From Streptomyces sp. SUK 48 (GTDB lineage: Bacteria > Actinomycetota > Actinomycetes > Streptomycetales > Streptomycetaceae): a stretch of DNA of 64,000 nt. Shown piece after piece: positions 57,229 through 64,000 of the stretch. The position numbers were made by a program, and so were the translations under genes. Positions within the stretch are counted from its first letter, which is position 1. The number at the start of each line of letters is the position of its first letter. The notes beneath the pieces were generated by a model. It ran no database searches. It saw only the letters and a list, made by a program, of their open reading frames with translations, and had not been told where the DNA came from. The DNA is taken from NCBI RefSeq assembly GCF_009650765.1, contig NZ_CP045740.1:5370001-5434000 (forward strand), written 5' to 3'.

Positions 57229-59826
57229 TCAGCCGGCCTGCGCGTCGCGCTCCTGCGCGCGCAGGGCCCGCGCCAGGTCGTCCCGCGCCTCCAGCACCAG
57301 CCGCCGCAGCGCCGGCGCCGTGTCCTCGTGCGCCGCGAGCCACGCGTCCGTCGCCGCCAGCGTCTCGGACCGGTCCTGGAGGGCCGGGAACAGCCCGCTG
57401 ACGATGTCCATGCCGATCTGGATCGAACGCTCCCGCCAGAGCCGGTTGATGGCCGCGAAGTACTTCTCGGCGTACGGCGCGGTCAGCTCCCGCTGGGAGG
57501 GCTGGTCGAAGCCCGCGATCGTGGCCTCCACCAGCGCGTTCGACAGCGTGTCGGACTCCACCACCTGCGCCCACGCCTGCGCCTTGACCGCCGCCGACGG
57601 ACGGGCCGCCAGGCAGCGCACCTGGTGGCGCTTGCCGGACGCGGTGTCGTCCCGGGCCAGCTCGGCGGCGATCACGGACTCGTCCGCGCCGCCGTGGGCG
57701 GCCAGCGGGCCGAGGAACGCCCAGCGCAGCTCCTGGTCCACCTCCAGGCCATCGATCGACGTGGTGCCGTCCAGCAGCTCCCTCAGCAGCGCGAGGTCCG
57801 GCTCGGCCGAGGCCGTCGAGGCGAAGAAGCGCGCCCAGGCCAGCTGGTGCTCGCTGCCCGGACCGGCCGCCCGCAGCTGACGCAGCGCGCCCTCGGCGAG
57901 CAGCGCGCCCCCCGTCTCCCGCCAGCCGGGGGCGGCGTAGCGGTCCAGGGCGGTGTGGGTCCAGGCGTGCAGCATCTGGAGCACACCGATGTCGGACTCG
58001 CGGCTCGCGAACCGCAGCACCAGGGCGATGAAGTCCCGGGCCGGCAGCAGCGCGTCCCGGGTCAGGTTCCACAGCGCCGACCAGCACAGCGCCCGCGCCA
58101 GCGGGTCGGTCAGCTCGCCCAGGTGCTCCCGGAGCGTGTCCAGCGAGGCCGCGTCGAAGCGGATCTTGCAGTAGGTGAGGTCGTCGTCGTTGACCAGCAC
58201 CAGGTCCGGGGCCTCGGCGCCGGCGAGGTCCGCCACGACCGTGCGCGGGCCCTCCACGTCCGTCTCCACCCGCGCGTACCGCTCGAGGGCGCCGCCCTCG
58301 GTCAGCCGGTACAGGCCCACCGCGACCCGGTGCGGGCGCAGCTCGCCACGCGGCGGAGCCGCCTGATCGGATTCGGCGGGCTCGGCGGCCTCCTGGAGCA
58401 CCGCCAGCTCGGCGACGCGGGAGTCCTCCAGGAGCACCTGCGGGGTCAGCGAGTTCACCCCGGCCGTCTGGAGCCAGGACCGCGACCAGGCCGTCATGTC
58501 CCGGCCGCTGGTCTCGCCGAGAACCGACAGCAGGTCCTCCAGGCGCGTGTTGCCGTACGCGTGCCGCTTGAAGTAGCGGCGGGCGCCCTCCAGGAACGCG
58601 TCCTGGCCGACGTACGCCACCAGCTGCTTGAGGACGGAGGCGCCCTTGGCATAGGTGATGCCGTCGAAGTTCAGCTTGGCGTCCTGGAGGTCGCGGATGT
58701 CCGCGGTGATCGGGTGCGTGGACGGCAGCTGGTCCGCGCGGTACGCCCACGCCTTGCGGCGGTTGGCGAAGGTGATCCAGGCGTCCTTGAAACGGGTCGC
58801 GCCGACATTGCCGAACGTGCCCATGAAGTCCGCGAAGGACTCCTTCAGCCACAGGTCGTCCCACCAGGCCATGGTGACCAGGTCGCCGAACCACATGTGC
58901 GCCATCTCGTGCAGGATCACATTGGCGCGGGCCTCGTACGACGCCTGCGTCACCTTCCCGCGGAAGATGTACTCCTCGCGGAAGGTCACCAGGCCCGGGT
59001 TCTCCATCGCGCCCAGGTTGTACTCCGGCACGAACGCCTGGTCGTACTTCCCGAACGGGTACGGGTAGTCGAAGTTCTCGTGGAAGAAGTCCAGGCCCTG
59101 CTTGGTGACCAGGAAGACGTCGTCGGCGTCGAAGTGCGGCGCGAGCCCCTTGCGGCACATCGCGCCCAGCGGGATCTCCAGCGTCGTACCGTCCGCGAAC
59201 GTCCGGGAGTAGGAGTCCGTCACATAGTGGTACGGCCCCGCCACCACGCAGGTGATGTACGTCGAGATCGGCTTCGTCTCCGCGAACTTCCAGACACCTT
59301 GGGTGAGTTCACCGGCGCCGTTGCTCCACGCGGTCCAGCCCTCGGGCGCGCGCACCTCGAAGCGGAAGGGCGCCTTGAGATCCGGCTGCTCGAAGCCCGC
59401 GAACACCCGGCGGGAGTCGGCCGGTTCGTACTGCGTGTAGAGGTAGACCTCGCCGTCCTCGGGGTCCACGAAGCGGTGCAGGCCCTCACCGGTGCGGGAG
59501 TAGGCGCACTGGGCGTCGACCACCAGCTCGTTCTCCGCGGCCAGGTCCTCCAGGGCGATCCGGGCGCCGTCGAAGACCTCGCTCGGGTCCAGGTCCTTGC
59601 CGTTGAGCGACACCGCGGTCACGCTCGGCGCGATCAGGTCGGCGAAGCTGGACGCGCCCGGCTCGGCGCAGCGGAAGCGGATCGTGGTGACCGAGCGGAA
59701 GGTGCGCGGCTCCCCGTCCGCGTCGCCGACGGCCGACCTGAGGTCCAGGGACACGTCGTATCCCTCGACGGACAGCAGTGCGGCCCGCTCCCGGGCCTCG
59801 TCGCGGGAAAGATTCTCACCGGGCAC
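57229..59826 (-). CDS. pepN: aminopeptidase N (M1 family), second copy
   Basis: An 865-residue paralogue of the 47.7-kb pepN, with NLGAMENPG, HEMAHMWFGD (zinc histidines near 306 and 310) and WLKESFADF. It starts MPGENLSRDEARERAALL, closely like the other copy (MPGTNLTREEARQRAELL). The two lie about 7 kb apart on opposite strands. Confidence 0.93.
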   Translation of the reverse strand: MPGENLSRDEARERAALLSVEGYDVSLDLRSAVGDADGEPRTFRSVTTIRFRCAEPGASSFADLIAPSVTAVSLNGKDLDPSEVFDGARIALEDLAAENELVVDAQCAYSRTGEGLHRFVDPEDGEVYLYTQYEPADSRRVFAGFEQPDLKAPFRFEVRAPEGWTAWSNGAGELTQGVWKFAETKPISTYITCVVAGPYHYVTDSYSRTFADGTTLEIPLGAMCRKGLAPHFDADDVFLVTKQGLDFFHENFDYPYPFGKYDQAFVPEYNLGAMENPGLVTFREEYIFRGKVTQASYEARANVILHEMAHMWFGDLVTMAWWDDLWLKESFADFMGTFGNVGATRFKDAWITFANRRKAWAYRADQLPSTHPITADIRDLQDAKLNFDGITYAKGASVLKQLVAYVGQDAFLEGARRYFKRHAYGNTRLEDLLSVLGETSGRDMTAWSRSWLQTAGVNSLTPQVLLEDSRVAELAVLQEAAEPAESDQAAPPRGELRPHRVAVGLYRLTEGGALERYARVETDVEGPRTVVADLAGAEAPDLVLVNDDDLTYCKIRFDAASLDTLREHLGELTDPLARALCWSALWNLTRDALLPARDFIALVLRFASRESDIGVLQMLHAWTHTALDRYAAPGWRETGGALLAEGALRQLRAAGPGSEHQLAWARFFASTASAEPDLALLRELLDGTTSIDGLEVDQELRWAFLGPLAAHGGADESVIAAELARDDTASGKRHQVRCLAARPSAAVKAQAWAQVVESDTLSNALVEATIAGFDQPSQRELTAPYAEKYFAAINRLWRERSIQIGMDIVSGLFPALQDRSETLAATDAWLAAHEDTAPALRRLVLEARDDLARALRAQERDAQAG

Positions 59827-59966
59827 GGCGGCACTTCCTTGTGATCGCGTGATGGAGGGCTGAACAGGACCGATCCTGCCATGTGGCCCTGACCGGAAGC
59901 ACCGGGGAATGCCCTCCGGAACGACATCGTTGATCCCTCAAGAAGACCGTTCCGCTGAGGAGAACC

Positions 59967-60629
59967 ATGTCCGAGACCCCGTCTCCGTCCGGCAAGACCC
60001 CCGTCGACTTCTGGTTCGACCCGCTGTGCCCGTGGGCCTGGATGACCTCCCGCTGGGTCCTGGAGGTGGAGAAGCTCCGGGACATCGAGGTCCGCTGGCA
60101 CGTCATGAGCCTGGCCGTCCTCAACGAGGACAAGCTGGACACGCTGCCCGAGGAGTACCGGGAGATGCTCGCCGTGCGCGCCTGGCAGGGCGTCCGGGTG
60201 GTCACCGCCGCCTGGCAGAAGCACGGCCAGGAGGTCGTCGGCCCGCTGTACACCGCGCTGGGCACCCGCATCCACAACAACGGCGAGGGCGCCACCCTGG
60301 AAGCCATCGCCGGGGCCCTCGCCGACGTCGGCCTGCCCGCCGAGCTGATCGACTACGCCGAGCAGCAGGACTTCGAGTTCGACGCCGAGCTGCGCGCCTC
60401 CCACAAGGAGGGCATCGACAAGGTCGGCCAGGAGGTCGGCACCCCGGTCATCGCCGTCCCCGGCGAGGACGGCGAGCAGATCGCCTTCTTCGGCCCGGTC
60501 GTCACCCCCGCCCCCAAGGGCGAAGAGGCCGCCCGCCTCTGGGACGGCACCCTGGCCGTCGCCTCGGTCCCGGGCTTCTACGAGATCAAGCGGACGCGGA
60601 CGAAGGGCCCCGACTTCAGCAACCTGTAG
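59967..60629 (+). CDS. DsbA-fold oxidoreductase, mycothiol-dependent nitroreductase type
   Basis: A 220-residue thioredoxin-fold protein with FWFDPLCPWAWMTSRW; it is a homologue of the actinobacterial Rv2466c family, which in M. tuberculosis uses a CPWC site with mycothiol. Here only the first cysteine remains (CPWA), implying a monothiol mechanism. GAGG precedes ATG 59967. It is divergent to pepN. Confidence 0.83.
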   Translation: MSETPSPSGKTPVDFWFDPLCPWAWMTSRWVLEVEKLRDIEVRWHVMSLAVLNEDKLDTLPEEYREMLAVRAWQGVRVVTAAWQKHGQEVVGPLYTALGTRIHNNGEGATLEAIAGALADVGLPAELIDYAEQQDFEFDAELRASHKEGIDKVGQEVGTPVIAVPGEDGEQIAFFGPVVTPAPKGEEAARLWDGTLAVASVPGFYEIKRTRTKGPDFSNL

Positions 60630-60804
60630 CCGCGATGCCGGGCCCGTTCCGACACCGGGCCCGGCCGTTCCCCCAGGGGCGCGGGGAACGGTGCGACCAG
60701 CCACAACGCACCCGCACCCGGCCACACACCCGCACCCCCTACGGCGCCACAACGCACCCGCACCCCCCCGCGGCGAGCCTCCGCCCACCGCACCGCGCCA
60801 CGGC

Positions 60805-61826
60805 TCACGTAAGACAGTGCGCGAGCGATTCCCCCCGCACCCACCGCCCCACCTCCGCCGCCGCGATCCGCGCCCCCTTCTCCGCCACCGCCCGGCTCGC
60901 CCCGCCGACATGCGGCGTCAGCACCACCCGCCCCCGACCGTCCGCAGCCGCGAGTCCGCCGGCAGCGGCTCGTCGGCGTACGTGTCCAGCGCCGCCACCG
61001 CGAGCCGCCCGTCCTCCAGCGCGTCGCACAGCGCCCCCTCGTCCAGCAGCGCCCCCCGCGCCGCGTTCACCACCACCGCCCCCGGCGGCAGCAGCGCCAG
61101 CTCCCGCGCCCCGATCAGCCCCCGCGTCTCCTCGGTGAGCCGGGCATGCAGACTGATCACCCGCGAGCGCCGCAGCAACGCGTCCAGCGAGGCCATCCGC
61201 AGCCCGTGCATCTCGCCGCGCGCGTACGGGTCGTACACCATCACCCGCGCCCCGAGCGCCCCCAGCACCCGCGCCACCCGGCTGCCGACCGCGCCGTACC
61301 CGATGAGTCCGACGGGCAGGTCCTCCACCTCCAGGCCGCTGTGCTCGTACGCGTAGTACCGCGACCCGGCCCAACTCCCCTGCGTGGCAAGGCGGTCATG
61401 GGCCTGCGGGATGCGTCGCAGGGCGGCGAGCAGCAGTCCGAGGGTGAACTCGGCCGTCGCCGCGGCCTTGCGGCCGGGCGCGCAGCAGACCCGGACCCCG
61501 TGCGCGCGGGCCGCGTCGAGGTTGACGTTCACCGGACGGCCCCGGCAGAGCGCGACCAGCCGTAACTCGGGGCGGGCGGCGAGCACCCGTTCGGTGACCG
61601 GTGCCATCTGGGTGACGAGGACGTCCGCGCCGGCGAGGGCCGCGATCAGCTCCTCCTCCGCGCCGCTGGCCTCCTCCACCTCGGCGACCGTGCCGAACGG
61701 TCTCTGCGGCCAGCCGAGCGTCAACTCCCGTACATCGCAGTGGGCTTGCCTGGCCAGCGCGGCCGTGATCAGCGAGGGGAGCACGAAGCCATCACCGGCG
61801 GCCAGTACCCGCACACTGGAGGTCAT
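60805..61826 (-). pseudogene. D-2-hydroxyacid dehydrogenase, one frameshift
   Basis: A SerA-like dehydrogenase of about 340 residues: catalytic Arg in VALCRGRPVNV, VGLIGYGAVGSRVARVLGALG (NAD motif), PPGAVVVNAARG and, beyond the break, VVLTPHVGGASRAV with the catalytic histidine. As given it stops early (DSRLRTVGGGWC). One more G/C in the run at 60931-60935 restores RTVGGRVVLTPHVGG. Likely a sequence error. It is followed by a clear hydroxyacid-DH C-terminus. Confidence 0.8.
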
Positions 61827-61923
61827 CACAGGAACACAGGTTGTAATGATCGCCCGAGGGGCGTCAATCCCCGGTGTGTGGGGAAAGCGGGAAGACTCGA
61901 ACTCGCCCTGTGCGTGACGCGGA

Positions 61924-61958
61924 AGGCCCTCCGCGAGTCATGTCCTCGCGGAGGGCCT
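61924..61958. terminator. 14-bp stem terminator
   Basis: AGGCCCTCCGCGAG/CTCGCGGAGGGCCT, perfect, 7-base loop, between the dehydrogenase start and the sod stop. No gene is seen in 61827-62040. Confidence 0.85.
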
Positions 61959-62040
61959 CCCCTCATCCGCCTGCCGCCGTGAAGGGTGAGAAGACGATCA
62001 CGAGGCAGGGCGCTTCAGCGGCGCGCGGGGCGCGCCGGGC

Positions 62041-62688
62041 TCACGGGGCCAGCAGCAGCGTGTTCGCGCGGGAGGTGGCGGCCTCGTAACGGCGGGCCAC
62101 GTCCTGCCAGTTGACGACGGCCCACATGGCGTCGATGAAGTCGACCTTCTGGTTCTTGTACTGGAGGTAGAAGGCGTGCTCCCAGGCGTCGAAGACCAGG
62201 ATCGGGGTGGCGCCCTGGCCGACGTTGCCCTGGTGGTCGTAGACCTGCTCCACGATCAGCCGCCCGCTCAGCGGCTCGTACGCGAGGACGCCCCAGCCGG
62301 AGCCCTGCGTGGTGGCCGCTGCCTTGGTCAGCTGGCCCTTGAGCCCGGCGAAGGAGCCGAAGGACTCCTTGATCGCGTCGGCGAGCGTGCCCACGCCGTC
62401 GGCGGCCAGCGGCTCGCCGCCGCCGTCCTTCGGACCGGTCATGTTCTGCCAGTAGATGCTGTGCAGGATGTGCCCGGAAAGGTGGAAGGCCAGGTTCTTC
62501 TCCAGGCCGTTGATCGAGCCCCAGGACTCCTTGTCCCGCGCCTCGGCCAGCTGCTCCAGCGTGTCGTTGGCCCCCTTCACATAGGCCGCGTGGTGCTTGT
62601 CGTGGTGCAGCTCGATGATCTCGGGGCTGATCACGGGAGCCAGCGCGGAGTAGTCGTAGGGCAGCTCGGGCAGCGTGTAGACGGGCAT
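62041..62688 (-). CDS. sodF: Fe/Mn-type superoxide dismutase
   Basis: A 215-residue SOD: metal ligands in [10 protein letters not shown] (His), [13 protein letters not shown] (His) and [10 protein letters not shown] (Asp, His). It dismutates superoxide in the cytosol. ATG 62688 begins [16 protein letters not shown]. The promoter region carries a Nur-like box, so the gene should be repressed when nickel is available, as for sodF in S. coelicolor. Confidence 0.93.
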   Translation of the reverse strand: MPVYTLPELPYDYSALAPVISPEIIELHHDKHHAAYVKGANDTLEQLAEARDKESWGSINGLEKNLAFHLSGHILHSIYWQNMTGPKDGGGEPLAADGVGTLADAIKESFGSFAGLKGQLTKAAATTQGSGWGVLAYEPLSGRLIVEQVYDHQGNVGQGATPILVFDAWEHAFYLQYKNQKVDFIDAMWAVVNWQDVARRYEAATSRANTLLLAP

Positions 62689-62711
62689 GGGTGATCGCCT
62701 CCGGGACCTTA

Positions 62712-62728
62712 TTGCAAACTGCTTGCAA
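62712..62728. promoter_or_regulatory. Nur-like box of sodF
   Basis: TTGCAAACTGCTTGCAA: two TTGCAA units separated by 5 bp, 24 bp from the sodF start. This agrees with the TTGCA-N5-TGCAA Nur box reported for S. coelicolor sodF. Confidence 0.75.
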
Positions 62729-62795
62729 CTACACGCTAGCAACAACTGCACGGGGGCGACAGGAAGGCTCCCCTTAGTGTCGATACGATCGCGCG

Positions 62796-63560
62796 GTGAT
62801 CATTTCCAGCGTCCGCACCACGGTCTTCGACGTCGACGGCACGCTCTGTTTCGACGGCCGGACGATCGACGGCCGCATCCGCGCCGCCATCGAGAGCTGC
62901 GAACGCGCGGGCCACCACCTGGTCTTCGCCTCCGCCCGGCCGGTCCGCGACCTGCTGCCGGTGCTCGGCGGGGCCTTCCCCGCCGCCACGCTGATCGGCG
63001 GGAACGGCAGCCTGGTCTCCGTCGGCGGCGAGGTCCGGGCACGGGCCGCGTTCGAGCCCGGCGACCTCGGCAAGCTGCTGATCGAGGCCGACCGCTACCG
63101 CGCGGGCTACCTCGCCGACGGACCGTGGGACTACGCCTACACCGGACCGGCCGGCCACCCGGTCCTCGGCCGCGTCGACCAGGGCCGCCTCGCCCGCCGG
63201 GTCGAGCTCGCGGAGCTTGCCCGCGTGGTGAAGTTCCTCGTGGTCGAGGCGACCGACATGCCCGCCCTCGCCGAGGCGGGCCGGGTGCTCGGCATGACCG
63301 TCCACCACCATCTCGACGAGGCGATCATCGACTTCGCCCCGGGCACCACGAACAAGTGGGAGGCCCTCACCTCCCTGGGCATCGACCGCTACGACGCGTT
63401 CGGCAACGACATCAACGACCTCGACCTGCTGCGCCACGCGCACCACTCGGTCCGGGTCGGTGCCCACCCGGCCCTGGACGGCATCGCCCGGGTCACCGTC
63501 GCCCCGGACCCCGGGGCCGTCGCCGCCGAGATCTCCCGGCTGGCCGCCGCGCTGCGGTAG
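62796..63560 (+). CDS. HAD-superfamily hydrolase (Cof type)
   Basis: A 254-residue HAD phosphatase: [11 protein letters not shown] (motif I), FASARP (motif II), and [29 protein letters not shown] (motifs III/IV, GNDxND). Likely dephosphorylates a sugar or cofactor phosphate. GTG 62796, divergent to sodF. Confidence 0.88.
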   Translation: MIISSVRTTVFDVDGTLCFDGRTIDGRIRAAIESCERAGHHLVFASARPVRDLLPVLGGAFPAATLIGGNGSLVSVGGEVRARAAFEPGDLGKLLIEADRYRAGYLADGPWDYAYTGPAGHPVLGRVDQGRLARRVELAELARVVKFLVVEATDMPALAEAGRVLGMTVHHHLDEAIIDFAPGTTNKWEALTSLGIDRYDAFGNDINDLDLLRHAHHSVRVGAHPALDGIARVTVAPDPGAVAAEISRLAAALR

Positions 63561-63582
63561 CCGCCGTACGCCCGCTCCCGGG

Positions 63583-64000
63583 TCAGCGCTTGGCGCGCAC
63601 CCGCTGCCAGACGTATCCCGCCGCCGCGAGCACGACCGTCATCGTGCCCGAGGCGTAGAGCTGGACCCGGGTGTCGGGCTGCCGGGCCATCAGGACGAAG
63701 ACCGCGGCCATGCCCGCGAGCGCCACCCAGGTGAGGTACGGGAACGCCCACATCCGCACGACCAGCTTCTCCGGGGCCTCGCGTTCGATGCGGCGGCGCA
63801 GCAGCAGCTGGGAGACGGCGATGAAGATCCAGACGACCAGGATCACCGCGCCGATCATGTTCAGCAGCCACGGGAAGACGTCATCGGGCCGCCAGTAGCT
63901 CAGCAGCACGCAGACGAACCCGACCACGCAGGAGGTCAGCACCCCGATCCGGGGCACCCCGCCGGACACCTTCGCCAGCACCTTGGGGCCCTGGCCGCGC
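63583..64000 (-). CDS. amino-acid permease (APC family), C-terminal part
   Basis: The frame continues beyond the right edge. The visible 138 residues carry four membrane segments (GVLTSCVVGFVCVLLSYW, LLNMIGAVILVVWIFIAVSQLLLRRR, FPYLTWVALAGMAAVFVLM, TMTVVLAAAGYVW) and the RVPRIGV-like VSGGVPRIGV found in AnsP/CycA-type permeases. Import of an amino acid; the substrate is not visible. Confidence 0.8.
   Translation of the reverse strand, partial: RGQGPKVLAKVSGGVPRIGVLTSCVVGFVCVLLSYWRPDDVFPWLLNMIGAVILVVWIFIAVSQLLLRRRIEREAPEKLVVRMWAFPYLTWVALAGMAAVFVLMARQPDTRVQLYASGTMTVVLAAAGYVWQRVRAKR

Noticed and set aside
61870..61923. tRNA-like T loop (GAGTTCGAGTC on the minus strand)
   Set aside because: No matching stems or cloverleaf around it; the neighbouring hairpin is a terminator.

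Overview
The window is high-GC actinobacterial DNA and looks like a Streptomyces chromosome. The signs are many GTG/TTG starts, tightly packed C/G-ending genes, a csn-type chitosan-oligosaccharide operon, a PknG-GlnH-GlnX cluster, an XRE/DUF397/ATPase cassette, a LAXTG surface protein and a Nur-type site in front of an Fe superoxide dismutase gene. Almost all of it reads as core chromosome. The first 3.4 kb is different.

Layout. 1-3.4 kb is a decayed genomic island: the tail of an unknown gene, tRNA-like relics, a membrane-anchored pentapeptide-repeat protein, a large imperfect palindrome, a broken NUDIX gene and a broken tyrosine integrase, ending at an intact tRNA-Arg(TCT) that is the likely attachment site. 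3.7-10.1 kb holds two neighbouring dynamin/YfjP-like GTPases, an SSB-like protein and a TQXA-type LAXTG surface protein whose thioester cysteine is replaced. 10.7-15.0 kb carries EttA, a hotdog thioesterase, a truncated haemoglobin and a PCMT-like methyltransferase. 15.0-26.1 kb is one leftward seven-gene signalling cluster: GlnX sensor, GlnH binding protein, coiled-coil protein, PknG kinase, PP2C phosphatase, VWA protein and zinc-ribbon/FHA protein. 26.3-33.2 kb is the csnR-E-F-G-H-K operon with its palindromic operator.

33.3-47.6 kb mixes a MscS channel, an HNH nuclease, the XRE/DUF397/HATPase regulatory set, a PadR-controlled ABC exporter, malQ with a small coupled repeat-rich ORF, cytidine deaminase, a TetR/monooxygenase divergent pair with an operator array, and an RlmA-like rRNA methyltransferase preceded by a 12-codon leader peptide and a hairpin. 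47.7-64 kb holds two pepN paralogues, asd, a Tat-exported metallophosphoesterase, an HTH/SDR divergent pair, an AbiEi-like protein, a mycothiol-type DsbA-fold protein, a 2-hydroxyacid dehydrogenase, sodF under a Nur-like box, a HAD phosphatase and the end of an amino-acid permease.

Several otherwise well-conserved genes (FHA, PP2C, 2-hydroxyacid dehydrogenase, an unnamed gene near 52 kb and perhaps the ABC permease) are broken by what look like single missing bases in C/G runs. The shared pattern suggests consensus sequence errors more than real gene decay. The most interesting items are the complete sense-write-read-erase kinase cluster, the leader peptide/attenuator in front of the rRNA methyltransferase gene, and the cysteine-less TQXA protein.
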